41,207 nt of DNA from an uncultured Saprospiraceae bacterium. Its GTDB lineage: Bacteria > Bacteroidota > Bacteroidia > Chitinophagales > Saprospiraceae. The stretch is from assembly GCA_938003955.1 (NCBI GenBank), contig CALKXE010000068.1:1-41207 (forward strand), read 5' to 3'. Below the pieces are notes generated by a model. That model saw nothing but the letters and a program-made list of their open reading frames with translations, made no database searches and was not told the DNA's origin. The first letter of the stretch is position 1. Each line of letters begins with the position of its first letter. The position numbers and the translations under genes were made by a program. Positions 8,161 through 17,238 of the stretch are shown piece by piece.

Positions 8161-9345
8161 ATGTTCAAATCAAAAAATATTGACATGGACATCAATGATA
8201 TATTGTTACACCACGGAGAGGAGCGCAAGAAGTATTTTAATGCAGTCGCACCACCCATCATCCAAAGTAGTAATTTTGCATTTGATTCTGTTGAGGATCT
8301 CCGAGCTCAGATCAGTAATGAGATGGATAATCATGTCTACTCACGAGGAAATAATCCTACAGTAAAAATATTAAGACAAAAAATTGCAGCTTTAGAGCAT
8401 GCAGAAGATGCATTGGTCACGTCAAGCGGAGCCGCAGCGATCTCTATAGCAACAATGGCAAATGTGAGCGCTGGCGATCATATTATCTGTGTAGATAAGC
8501 CTTATAGTTGGACAAATAAGTTGGTTTCTAAGATGCTCGCTCGTTTTGGTGTTGAGTATACTTTTGTAGACGGTAGAGATATAAATAATATCAAATCAGC
8601 TATAAAGGATAACACTAAAGTTCTATTTTTAGAAAGTCCTAATTCTCTTACCTTCGAATTACAAGACCTTGAAGCATGCGCAATCTTAGCCAAAGCAAAT
8701 GGTATTATTACAATAATTGATAATAGTCATTGCAGTCCTATATTTCAGAATCCGATTGATTTTGGAATTGATTTAGTGGTACATTCAGGGACTAAATACA
8801 TCAATGGACATAGTGATGTTGTGATGGGTGTAGTTTGTGGAAGTAAAGAAATGATCAGCAAGATTTTTCATTCAGAGTTCATGACCTTAGGTGTGAATAT
8901 ATCTCCAAATGACGCAGCTATGGCTATACGAGGATTGCGTACGATTGATTTACGTATTCGACGTTCAGATGCTTCTGCTTTGGTCGTTTACAATTTTTTA
9001 AATGCTCACGAGAAAGTAGCAAAAGTTATTTATTCAATGTCATCTGACTTCCCACAGGCTGAATTAGTGAAGAAACAAATGCGTGGAAATGGTGGTTTGA
9101 TGACTCTTGTTTTGAAAACGGATAACAAGGAAGCAGTTATGAGGTTCTCAAGAGCTATAAAACGGTTTCTAATCGCTGTTTCTTGGGGTGGATATGAAAG
9201 TTTGATGATTCCGAGTATTACGTTTCATGACATGCCAGGAATGGAGGACTCCCCTATTCCTTGGACTTATGTCAGGCTGTATATTGGTTTAGAAGATCCG
9301 CAGTATCTCATTGAGGATTTGGATCAGGCACTCTCATTTTTGTGA
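8161..9345 (+). CDS. Trans-sulfuration family PLP-dependent enzyme
   Basis: The 394-residue protein is a full-length member of the Cys/Met metabolism PLP-enzyme family (cystathionine gamma-synthase, cystathionine lyases, methionine gamma-lyase). VYSRGNNPT (residues 59-67) contributes the Tyr and Arg that bind PLP phosphate in the neighbouring subunit, VTSSGAAAIS (86-95) is the cofactor loop, DNSH (187-190) carries the Asp that contacts the pyridine nitrogen, and HSGTKYINGHSD (208-219) holds the Schiff-base lysine K212. Which reaction it performs cannot be read from these motifs. The usual gamma-synthase neighbours are absent. Start: ATG at 8161; an in-frame ATG at 8185 (MDINDILLHHG) is a possible alternative. 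It is cytoplasmic and monocistronic. Confidence 0.88.
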   Translation: MFKSKNIDMDINDILLHHGEERKKYFNAVAPPIIQSSNFAFDSVEDLRAQISNEMDNHVYSRGNNPTVKILRQKIAALEHAEDALVTSSGAAAISIATMANVSAGDHIICVDKPYSWTNKLVSKMLARFGVEYTFVDGRDINNIKSAIKDNTKVLFLESPNSLTFELQDLEACAILAKANGIITIIDNSHCSPIFQNPIDFGIDLVVHSGTKYINGHSDVVMGVVCGSKEMISKIFHSEFMTLGVNISPNDAAMAIRGLRTIDLRIRRSDASALVVYNFLNAHEKVAKVIYSMSSDFPQAELVKKQMRGNGGLMTLVLKTDNKEAVMRFSRAIKRFLIAVSWGGYESLMIPSITFHDMPGMEDSPIPWTYVRLYIGLEDPQYLIEDLDQALSFL

Positions 9346-9555
9346 TATTTACTTTTCTTTTTTAAGATAAGCAAGCGTTCGTATACTTAGATGCGTTAGT
9401 CATGCATACCGAATACTTATTTAGGATTTTACTTGTTTCATAAGCGACTTTCTAAAAAACAAGACTGTTTTTTGAATAAGCCTTCCATATGGATATCCAT
9501 CCTAAATTTAAGTGTTATTTTAAACAGAGATAGTATTTATAAACTAATTTACTTG

Positions 9556-10086
9556 ATGAAGAACCTGATTTTTATATTATTGGCGTTTACATTTATTCAA
9601 TGTGATAATTCATTGGATATTGATGCACCCCTTATAACTGCACTAGCTCCGATTTATGTGCAATTAGAGATTGGTGATCTCGTATCAGAAGATCCTAGAT
9701 TATATGGGACGGTTGGTCAGACTGAATATTATGGTAACTACCTTCTAATTACAGAGAAAGAAACAGGAATTCATATTGTCGATAATAGTAATCTTGATGC
9801 TCCGGTGAATATAGCATTTCTAAATCTTCCAGGTATTTCAAGCTTTATACTTAAAGATGGATTTTTAATTGCCTCTCTAGCCAATCATATCTTCACAATT
9901 GAAATAATTGATACTGAAAATAGCACAATTACATCCATAGTGGATCAAGCGTCACCAAATGGTATAGGCAGTTATCCTAATATGGATTTTGATGGAAAAT
10001 TTGAATGTGTAGATCTTTCCAAAGGAATAGTATCAGGTTGGGAATTAAAATCAAATATCATCGCTCAATGTGAAATTTTCAGATAG
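9556..10086 (+). CDS. LVIVD-type repeat lipoprotein, short
   Basis: From the ATG at 9556 the protein has 176 residues with a lipoprotein signal (MKNLIFILLAFTFIQCDNS, lipid Cys at 16). An ORF start at 9433 would add 41 residues that hide this signal, so it is rejected. The mature part contains LLITEKETGIHIVDNSNLDAPVN, a typical strand of LVIVD/beta-propeller repeats, and further propeller-like strands (SSFILKDGFLIASLANHIFTIEI). It is shorter than full propellers and may be partial or pair with the next protein. It is followed after 43 nt by a second lipoprotein of the same kind and then a barrel gene, suggesting an outer-membrane surface complex. Function unknown. Confidence 0.7.
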   Translation: MKNLIFILLAFTFIQCDNSLDIDAPLITALAPIYVQLEIGDLVSEDPRLYGTVGQTEYYGNYLLITEKETGIHIVDNSNLDAPVNIAFLNLPGISSFILKDGFLIASLANHIFTIEIIDTENSTITSIVDQASPNGIGSYPNMDFDGKFECVDLSKGIVSGWELKSNIIAQCEIFR

Positions 10087-10129
10087 ATTATAAAGTCCTC
10101 ATTATTAATTACGAAAACCAAACAACTAA

Positions 10130-10885
10130 ATGAAGTATATATCACTTTTTATCTTTTGTGCTCTTGCGTTTTATTCTTGCAGTTATCCTGAAGACAATCT
10201 TGAGCCTAAGACTACATATAAACAAACGGCAACTATTGGCGATTTCATGTATCAAGTAGAAGCAGATTTGCTGTCCACTTTTGATATCACTGATCCCAAT
10301 AATATAAAAATGGTGGACGAAAGACGACTCAGTTTTAGAATCGAATCTTTGACATCATTTGGGGATGTTCTATTTATCGGTTCAGGTATTTCTCTTATCT
10401 CTTTTAAAATAAATACGGCAGGTGTACCAGTTCAAGATAATGTCGTACCTCAGATGACATTCAGTCCTGACCAAACAGTGTGTGACTTAATGGCTGTAGA
10501 CAATAATCTAGCTTTTGTGGCTTTAATAAATCACAACGCCCCGAATCAAATATGTACACGTTCAATGAATGATAATACGATACAAGTCTACAATATAGCG
10601 ACTTTGAGTAATCCTACCCTCCTGTCGTCTTTGGTACTGACAGATGTTAAGGATGTCGCTGTTGATGGTGTGTTGTTATTTGTTTCTGATGGAACAAACG
10701 GTTTCAAAATATATAATCTATCAGATCCGTCTAACCTAGTAGAACTATATAGCTTTGATGATTTTAATACACAAGATGTTGTAATTAATGATGGTATGTT
10801 AATCGTAGCAGGCTCTACTGAGCTGAGACAATATGATTATTCTGATATATCTGATATTAGAGAAATAAGTAGAATAGAATTATGA
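10130..10885 (+). CDS. LVIVD-type beta-propeller lipoprotein
   Basis: The 251-residue protein begins with a lipoprotein signal (MKYISLFIFCALAFYSCSY, lipid Cys about 17). It then shows repeats of the LVIVD type: LLSTFDITDPNNIKMVDERR, VYNIATLSNPTLLSSLVL, VSDGTNGFKIYNLSDPSN and LRQYDYSDISDIREISR. Each repeat gives one blade of a propeller and ends in a D-(P/I)-(S/N)-N turn. It is anchored in a membrane by its lipid, probably the outer membrane in this phylum. Its stop overlaps the start of the next gene (ATGA, 10882-10885), so the barrel is translationally coupled. Ligand unknown. Confidence 0.78.
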   Translation: MKYISLFIFCALAFYSCSYPEDNLEPKTTYKQTATIGDFMYQVEADLLSTFDITDPNNIKMVDERRLSFRIESLTSFGDVLFIGSGISLISFKINTAGVPVQDNVVPQMTFSPDQTVCDLMAVDNNLAFVALINHNAPNQICTRSMNDNTIQVYNIATLSNPTLLSSLVLTDVKDVAVDGVLLFVSDGTNGFKIYNLSDPSNLVELYSFDDFNTQDVVINDGMLIVAGSTELRQYDYSDISDIREISRIEL

Positions 10886-11511
10886 GAAATTACATCGCTA
10901 TAATCTTCTTGTTTTCATTCTTATGCAATTGCAGCTATGCTCAAGAAGACAATTATGATATCAATGGATTCAGTATCGGCATTGTTCCTAGTGCATTTAT
11001 TAATGTAAGGAATGGATTTCAAGCTGAGGTGAATTATGGACTCGAGGATCATTTCGAAATATCAATAAATGGAGGTTTTCTTTATGGCATGCAAAAAAAT
11101 AACTCATACGATGGATATAGATTTAAACCTTCTGTCAAGTACTATTTGCTAAATGACTTTGAGGAAAATCGTTTCTACATAGAGGTAGGATATATAAAAA
11201 GGGTAACCTATGAAAATTTTTTAGCTACATATAATATGTTTCAAGGTTCATTTATACAAGATCTTGTTAATAAAAGAACGCGTACGGTAGATGGTGCGTA
11301 TGCGATGTATGGATCAAGACAGACAATAAACAATTCAAACTTCTATTTAGACTATGGTGTCGGAGCGGGGCTTGGTTCTATTACTATAATAACTGATACA
11401 GTCGAAAATGCAGAAGTTATTTCAGATCCAGGTTTTTATTCAAACAACAATGATGGGACGCGTCCATTTCCGATAATTCTTATCCATCTTGTAATAGGAT
11501 ATGAGTTTTAG
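10882..11511 (+). CDS. Outer-membrane beta-barrel-like protein
   Basis: The 209-residue protein has a signal peptide (MRNYIAIIFLFSFLCNCSYAQ) and barrel-like alternating strands (FQAEVNYGLEDHFEISINGGFLYG, RFYIEVGYIKRVTYENF, FYLDYGVGAGLGSITII), ending in LVIGYEF with a terminal aromatic residue. It overlaps the LVIVD lipoprotein gene by 4 nt. The signal contains Cys residues near the cleavage site, but the AQ end looks like signal peptidase I cleavage. The gene trio (two propeller lipoproteins and a barrel) may form one envelope complex; this is inference. No terminator is seen downstream. Confidence 0.7.
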   Translation: MRNYIAIIFLFSFLCNCSYAQEDNYDINGFSIGIVPSAFINVRNGFQAEVNYGLEDHFEISINGGFLYGMQKNNSYDGYRFKPSVKYYLLNDFEENRFYIEVGYIKRVTYENFLATYNMFQGSFIQDLVNKRTRTVDGAYAMYGSRQTINNSNFYLDYGVGAGLGSITIITDTVENAEVISDPGFYSNNNDGTRPFPIILIHLVIGYEF

Positions 11512-11803
11512 AATTGTAAGAGAGCAATCAACTCAATTCAATGATTGACAATATTTTATTTGTAAAACAAATGGCTAGCCTCCTAATCAGGAATCTCTTG
11601 TGATTTGTGTTTTTACAATCTTTATTTAATAAATTAGAAAAATAATAAAGTCAACGATATCTCACACTTACTTTATATGGATCCTATAATGATAAATAAC
11701 TTTATAAAACAGCCATTTTTTATAGCGTTTATCATCACAAGTCAATCAAAAATCAAAATTTAACAAACAAAGCTTCGAGAAATAGTATAAGTTTGTTTAG
11801 AAT

Positions 11804-12235
11804 ATGAAGAAATCAGTTTTACATAGAGGTACTTCACTAGTTTTAGCGTTATTGATGTTATGTACGTCGGTAGGCTTCTCAGCTGATTTACATTTTTGTA
11901 AAGGTGAATTAAAGTCATTTAGTATATTCGGGGAAGCTGAATCTTGTCATACAGCGAAGAAAAGCTGTACTCATCATGCCAAAATGATGATTAGTGACAA
12001 TACAGAAAAGGATTGCTGTAGCAACAAAACTATAGAAGTCGAAGAATTTGATACCGAATTCAATGTTTCTTTGGGTGTAGAATTGACTGATATACAACTT
12101 GAATTTGTACGCTCATTTGTGTTCTCATTTTCCTCACTATCTCCACCTAGAGTAGTGAAATCTACTTTCTATGACACATATGATCCGTTGCTCCCAATGG
12201 ATATCTATGTCCTGTTGGAAAGGTTTCTTATTTAA
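11804..12235 (+). CDS. HYC_CC_PP family protein
   Basis: The 143-residue protein has a signal or membrane segment (residues 10-27), then the spaced motifs that define the Bacteroidota HYC_CC_PP family: H-x-C (H30-F-C32, here HFCKG), C48-H49, C55 with H57-H58, a double Cys (C71-C72 in DCCSN), and a C-terminal Y-D-P-L-L-P-x-D stretch. The Cys/His-rich mature part looks suited to binding a soft metal in the periplasm. Such genes usually precede CusA/CzcA-type efflux operons, as here, where the pump starts 114 nt downstream. Biochemical function has not been established to my knowledge; metal sensing or chaperoning is an inference. Confidence 0.8.
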   Translation: MKKSVLHRGTSLVLALLMLCTSVGFSADLHFCKGELKSFSIFGEAESCHTAKKSCTHHAKMMISDNTEKDCCSNKTIEVEEFDTEFNVSLGVELTDIQLEFVRSFVFSFSSLSPPRVVKSTFYDTYDPLLPMDIYVLLERFLI

Positions 12236-12348
12236 ATTATCATTTAATATAACTGTCTAGCTTTTGTTCTATTCAGTTTTTACGGCATTTTTTTTGGTCA
12301 ATAACGCTATTGGTCAATCTATTCTGTTCAATATTTAATTGATATATT

Positions 12349-15300
12349 TTGAAATATATAGTCAAGTTCTTTCTAGAGAACAAGCTTATTACATGGTTAC
12401 TTCTTGTGCTGTTTCTCGGTTGGGGAGCTATTGTTGCTCCATTTGATTTTGGTATTAGTTGGCTACCTAGAGATTCTGTTTCTGTGGATGCCATTCCAGA
12501 TATTGGCGAAAATCAGCAAATAGTATTCACAAAATGGATGGGAAGGTCTCCGCAAGATGTAGAAGATCAGATAACATATCCACTTACATCTTCATTGCTT
12601 GGAATACCAGGTGTTAAGAGTGTGAGAAGTAATAGTATGTTTGGTTTTTCTAGCATATATCTCATTTTCGATGAAGATATTGAGTTCTATTGGAGTCGAA
12701 GTAGAATCTTAGAAAAGCTTAATTCGCTTCCTGGAAACTTATTGCCCGATGGTGTTTCGCCAACATTAGGTCCTGATGCCACGGCACTTGGCCAGATATT
12801 CTGGTATACATTAGAAGGAAGGGATCCAGATGGTAATCCTACTGGTGGATGGAATCCACAAGATCTCAGATCGACACAAGATTTCTATGTGAAATATGGT
12901 TTGTCGGCTGCTGAAGGAGTTTCAGAGGTAGCATCTATCGGTGGTTTTGTTAAAGAATATAGAGTAGATGTAGACCCTCCAGCTATGAAGGCAAAAAACA
13001 TTACGCTGGCCCATGTAATGAAAGCTATAAAGGGAAGTAATCTGGATATTGGTGCTCAGACTATAGAAATCAATCAAGCTGAATATTTCGTTAGAGGACT
13101 TGGTTATATTAAATCAATAGAAGATATAGAGAATAGTGTCATCCGATCAGAAAATGGTACTGCGATAACTATAGGAGATATCGCAAAGGTATATCTAGGA
13201 CCGGCAACACGACGTGGAATATTGGATAAATCTGGTGCGGACGCTGTAGGAGGAGTTGTTGTGGCAAGGTATGGTGCAAACCCACTTGAAGTCATCAATA
13301 ATGTAAAAGAAAAAATAAAGGAATTAGGACCTGGTTTACCTACCATAACCTTAGCCGATGGTACAGTATCACAAGTTACAATCGTACCGTTCTATGATCG
13401 TACAAAGTTGATAAATGAAACTATTGGTACACTTGAAGAGGCGCTATCATTAGAAATATTAATTACTATTATTGTAGTTATCCTTCTATTATTCAACTTA
13501 AAGTCTTCTATTTTAGTAGCTGGTTCACTCCCGATAGCTGTTTTGATGTGTTTTATAGCAATGAAGTATTTTGGTGTAGATGCAAATATTGTAGCCTTGT
13601 CAGGAATTGCTATTGCAATAGGAACTATGGTAGATATGGGTATAGTTCTGACCGAGAGCATTATCGATAGGAAAGATAAAATGTTTGGTAAAGAATCATT
13701 GATGACTTCTGTCTATGAAGCTACAATGGAGGTTGGTTCAGCGGTATTGACAGCGGTTGCTACTACAGTTGTAAGTTTTCTTCCTGTTTTTGCAATGGAA
13801 GCAGCCGAGGGTAAGCTATTCAGGCCTCTCGCATACACTAAGACCTTTGCATTGATTTCTGCAGTTATTGTTGCTTTAGTATTTATTCCACCACTCGCTC
13901 ATTCATTATTTAGCATTAAGATTGATCGTAAGAAATTAGGTTTAGGACTAAGCGCATTCGCTTTTCTAGCCTCTCTAATCGCCTTTATGGTTTTTAGTCA
14001 GCCATTGATACTAATTATAAGTATCATCAGTGGTGTTGCTCTTATTCAAGGATTGATAGATCATAAATATCCTATTGCTAGCAAGAAGTTCATGATTGCT
14101 TCTAACATCATTTATGCATTATTTATAGCTGTCTTTCTAACTAAATCTTGGATGCCACTTGGCGTGAATAAATCACTATTTATAAATAGCTTTTTTGTAA
14201 TAATTATTATCGCAGTCCTTTTGTCTTTCTTTTGGTTGATTATACATTTTTATGAATCTATTCTAAGGTTGTTATTAAGGGTGAAGATTTTATTTCTCGC
14301 GCTTGTAGGATTTATAATCTTTCTTGGATTCCAAGTATTTCAAGAAACAGGACAAGAATTCATGCCATCATTAAATGAAGGTTCATTCTTATTGATGCCT
14401 ACGTCTATGCCGCATTCTGGTGTCGCTGAGAATATTAAAAATCTAAAACTCTTAGATATGGCTGTAACTGCCATTCCCGAGATTGAAGACGTGGTAGGTA
14501 AAGCCGGTAGAGTTGAAAGCCCGCTTGATCCTGCGCCCATGTCCATGTATGAAAACATAATTAATTATAAATCTGAATATAAAACAGATGGAAATGGACA
14601 TCGAGTAAGATTTCGATATGAAAAAGGAGAATATATTAGAAATGATGAAGGAAGTTTGATTCCCGATAATGGAGGAAGATATTATCGTCAATGGAGAGAC
14701 CATATCAAAAGCCCAGATGATATATGGAATGAGATTGTAAGTGTAACGAAGCTGCCTGGAGTCACATCTGCTCCTAAGCTACAACCTATAGAAACAAGGC
14801 TTGTAATGCTTCAAACCGGCATGAGGGCTCCTATGGGGATTAAGGTGAGAGGTCAAGATCTCAAGACAATAGAAAGAGTTGGCTTAGAACTAGAGAGTCA
14901 CCTCAAAGATGTAGAGGGTGTAAAAGATGCAGCAGTTTTTGCTGAGAGAATAGTAGGGAAACCTTATATGCTAATAGACATTAAACGTGAACCTATTGCT
15001 AGATATGGTCTTACTATCCAAGATGTGCAAACTCAAATACAAGCATCGATTGGGGGTATGAATATGACCACTACTGTAGAAGGCAGAGAACGATATCCTA
15101 TAAGAATTCGATATCCGATAGAATACAGAAATGATATTTCCGCTATTATGAATATCAACATGGATACTCCTAATAATGGTCAAGTGGCATTAGGAGAATT
15201 CGTAACTATAAAATATGAGCAAGGTCCACAAGCTATAAAAAGTGAAGATGGATTCTTGGTGGGTTATGTCTTATTTGATAAAGAGGACGGATACGCTGAA

Positions 15301-16029
15301 GTAGATGTAGTTAAGAATGCACAAAGCCACTTTCAAGAACTTCGCGACGATGGTACGCTGGAAATTCCGTCTGGAATAAATTATGATTTTGCTGGAAATT
15401 ACGAACAGCAAGTACGAGCGAATAAACGATTGGGACTCGTGGTTCCTATTGCTCTGGCATTAATATTTATTATTCTCTACTTGCAATTTAGATCAGTTGC
15501 TATATCACTAATGGTATTCTCTGGAGTTTTTGTAGCATTTGCTGGTGGTTTCATTATGTTAGGAATGTATAATACAGAATGGTTTATGGATTTCAGTCTG
15601 TTTGGGTCCAATATGAGAGACTTATTTCAAATTCATAATATCAATCTCAGTGTGGCTGTTTGGGTTGGTTTCTTGGCCCTTTTTGGAATAGCTACTGATG
15701 ATGGTGTTCTGGTGGCAACATTTCTAAAAGATAGTTTCAAAAAGAATTCTCCACAGACAAAATCAGAAATACGTGATGCCGTAGTGATCGGAGGATTAAG
15801 AAGAGTAAGACCTGCTATGATGACGACTGCGACTACTATTCTTGCTCTACTTCCTGTGTTGACAAGTACTGGAAGAGGATCAGATATTATGTTGCCGATG
15901 GCTATTCCAAGTTTTGGAGGTATGATGCTGCAGGTGATTACAATGTTTACTGTGCCCGTGCTTTTTTGTCTTTGGAAAGAAGGGCAGTTATTTATGAACA
16001 ATAAAATGAGTAAGAATGAAGAAATATAA
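12349..16029 (+). CDS. cusA: Heavy-metal efflux RND transporter, CusA/CzcA family
   Basis: The 1226-residue inner-membrane pump is the RND component that drives metal export with the proton gradient. The start is a TTG at 12349: the product then begins MKYIVKFFLENKLITWLLL, the expected TM1, and the next ATG lies far inside the first periplasmic domain. Family marks include DIGENQQIVFTKWMGRSPQDVEDQ, the TM4 proton-relay stretch IAIGTMVDMGIVLTES (D429), FMPSLNEGSFLLMP, and the late GIATDDGVLVATF helix. Between about residues 525 and 665 there is an extra block of hydrophobic helices, which explains why it is nearly 200 residues longer than CusA or CzcA. It overlaps the TolC-type gene by 14 nt. 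The HMBD-bearing adaptor points to copper or silver, but the metal is not proven. Confidence 0.92.
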   Translation: MKYIVKFFLENKLITWLLLVLFLGWGAIVAPFDFGISWLPRDSVSVDAIPDIGENQQIVFTKWMGRSPQDVEDQITYPLTSSLLGIPGVKSVRSNSMFGFSSIYLIFDEDIEFYWSRSRILEKLNSLPGNLLPDGVSPTLGPDATALGQIFWYTLEGRDPDGNPTGGWNPQDLRSTQDFYVKYGLSAAEGVSEVASIGGFVKEYRVDVDPPAMKAKNITLAHVMKAIKGSNLDIGAQTIEINQAEYFVRGLGYIKSIEDIENSVIRSENGTAITIGDIAKVYLGPATRRGILDKSGADAVGGVVVARYGANPLEVINNVKEKIKELGPGLPTITLADGTVSQVTIVPFYDRTKLINETIGTLEEALSLEILITIIVVILLLFNLKSSILVAGSLPIAVLMCFIAMKYFGVDANIVALSGIAIAIGTMVDMGIVLTESIIDRKDKMFGKESLMTSVYEATMEVGSAVLTAVATTVVSFLPVFAMEAAEGKLFRPLAYTKTFALISAVIVALVFIPPLAHSLFSIKIDRKKLGLGLSAFAFLASLIAFMVFSQPLILIISIISGVALIQGLIDHKYPIASKKFMIASNIIYALFIAVFLTKSWMPLGVNKSLFINSFFVIIIIAVLLSFFWLIIHFYESILRLLLRVKILFLALVGFIIFLGFQVFQETGQEFMPSLNEGSFLLMPTSMPHSGVAENIKNLKLLDMAVTAIPEIEDVVGKAGRVESPLDPAPMSMYENIINYKSEYKTDGNGHRVRFRYEKGEYIRNDEGSLIPDNGGRYYRQWRDHIKSPDDIWNEIVSVTKLPGVTSAPKLQPIETRLVMLQTGMRAPMGIKVRGQDLKTIERVGLELESHLKDVEGVKDAAVFAERIVGKPYMLIDIKREPIARYGLTIQDVQTQIQASIGGMNMTTTVEGRERYPIRIRYPIEYRNDISAIMNINMDTPNNGQVALGEFVTIKYEQGPQAIKSEDGFLVGYVLFDKEDGYAEVDVVKNAQSHFQELRDDGTLEIPSGINYDFAGNYEQQVRANKRLGLVVPIALALIFIILYLQFRSVAISLMVFSGVFVAFAGGFIMLGMYNTEWFMDFSLFGSNMRDLFQIHNINLSVAVWVGFLALFGIATDDGVLVATFLKDSFKKNSPQTKSEIRDAVVIGGLRRVRPAMMTTATTILALLPVLTSTGRGSDIMLPMAIPSFGGMMLQVITMFTVPVLFCLWKEGQLFMNNKMSKNEEI

Positions 16030-17233
16030 ATTATTAATACTTGCATTTGTGGTTTCTCAATCCGGGGTCACGGCCCAATCTATAGAAGAACTCGTAGATC
16101 TGGCTCATTCATATAATCCAGGTCTTAAGGCAATGAAAATGGATTACGAAGCGTCATTACAAAAAGCCAATCAAGTAAATGACTGGCCTGACCCAAAGGT
16201 TAATCTTGCTATTGGCGTCTTACCAGTCGAAACTAGATTAGGTGCTCAAAGATTCAAAATTGGTGTATCGCAGATGATTCCTTGGAAAGGTACTCTTGAT
16301 GCCAAAAGTGATGTTGCAAAATCAATGGCAGAGGTACAGGCATACACAGATGAAGTAAAGGAAATTGATATCGAATATGCGATTCGAAGTTCTTACGCGA
16401 TGTTACAATTTCTAGAATCAAAGAAAGATATCATTGGGAAGCGAATAGAAATATTAAATATTCTTGAAGACCTGTCAAAATCAGCAGTAAGAGCCGGTAA
16501 AGGAAAGTTGAGTAATGTATTATTTACAGAAAGGAAGAGAGAAATATTAGAAGCTGATCTTACATTGATAAGTAAGAAAATGGAAATACCTACTATCATG
16601 ATTAACCGATGGACAGGGAGCGCTTCAACCAATGAGATTAAATTGATTACTGAACAAACCGATCTACTTCAAAGAAACGAAATAACAAAGTATGCAGAGA
16701 TAGATCATCCTCAATATAAGATATTCGAAAATCAAATAGGAGCATCAAACGCCAAAATCACAATGACTAAATATAGCAGTAAACCGACCATCGGTGTCGG
16801 TTTGGACTATGCTTATATCGATGCTAGAAACGATGTTATCATTCCAGGTAATGGAAGGGATGTATTGATGCCAATGGGAAGTATATCTATTCCAATCCAT
16901 ACTGACCGATTCAAAGCGATCCGACAAGAAGAAACAATTAGGCAAGAAGCAATTAAGGCCAAATCTGATGAAGTAAGTGATATGTTCAAGGCTGAAATTG
17001 AACTTGCTTATTCGACAAAAGAATATGCTGAACAAGTAATCGAAAAGTACACAGCATTAAAAACGATTACGAGAGAAACATTGAAACTAATGAGATCCGA
17101 GTATGCCTCGGAAGGCACTAGGTTTGAAGAATTACTTCGATTAGAAATGGAACTAATCGACTACGATCTAGAGATATTAAAAGCTAAATACGAAATGAGA
17201 TTGGCAAGTGCTACTTTATATAAATTTAAATAA
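16016..17233 (+). CDS. TolC family outer-membrane efflux protein
   Basis: The 405-residue protein has a signal peptide (MKKYKLLILAFVVSQSGVTAQ) and two halves of long amphipathic helices typical of TolC channels: SIEELVDLAHSYNPGLKAMKMDYEA at the start, and a second helical pair from about residue 300 (RFKAIRQEETIRQEAIKAKSD, ETLKLMRSEYASEGTRFEELL). It forms the outer-membrane and periplasmic exit duct of the RND system. The gene starts inside the end of the pump gene (14-nt overlap, different frame) and stops 5 nt before the adaptor gene, so the three components are clearly one operon. Length is slightly short but normal for CusC/CzcC-type partners. Confidence 0.9.
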   Translation: MKKYKLLILAFVVSQSGVTAQSIEELVDLAHSYNPGLKAMKMDYEASLQKANQVNDWPDPKVNLAIGVLPVETRLGAQRFKIGVSQMIPWKGTLDAKSDVAKSMAEVQAYTDEVKEIDIEYAIRSSYAMLQFLESKKDIIGKRIEILNILEDLSKSAVRAGKGKLSNVLFTERKREILEADLTLISKKMEIPTIMINRWTGSASTNEIKLITEQTDLLQRNEITKYAEIDHPQYKIFENQIGASNAKITMTKYSSKPTIGVGLDYAYIDARNDVIIPGNGRDVLMPMGSISIPIHTDRFKAIRQEETIRQEAIKAKSDEVSDMFKAEIELAYSTKEYAEQVIEKYTALKTITRETLKLMRSEYASEGTRFEELLRLEMELIDYDLEILKAKYEMRLASATLYKFK

Positions 17234-17238
17234 ACGAC

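Noticed and set aside
11788..11795. TAAGTTTG just before the HYC_CC_PP start codon
   Set aside because: An exact -7 match, but transcription would begin within about two bases of the ATG; chance match is likely in such AT-rich DNA.
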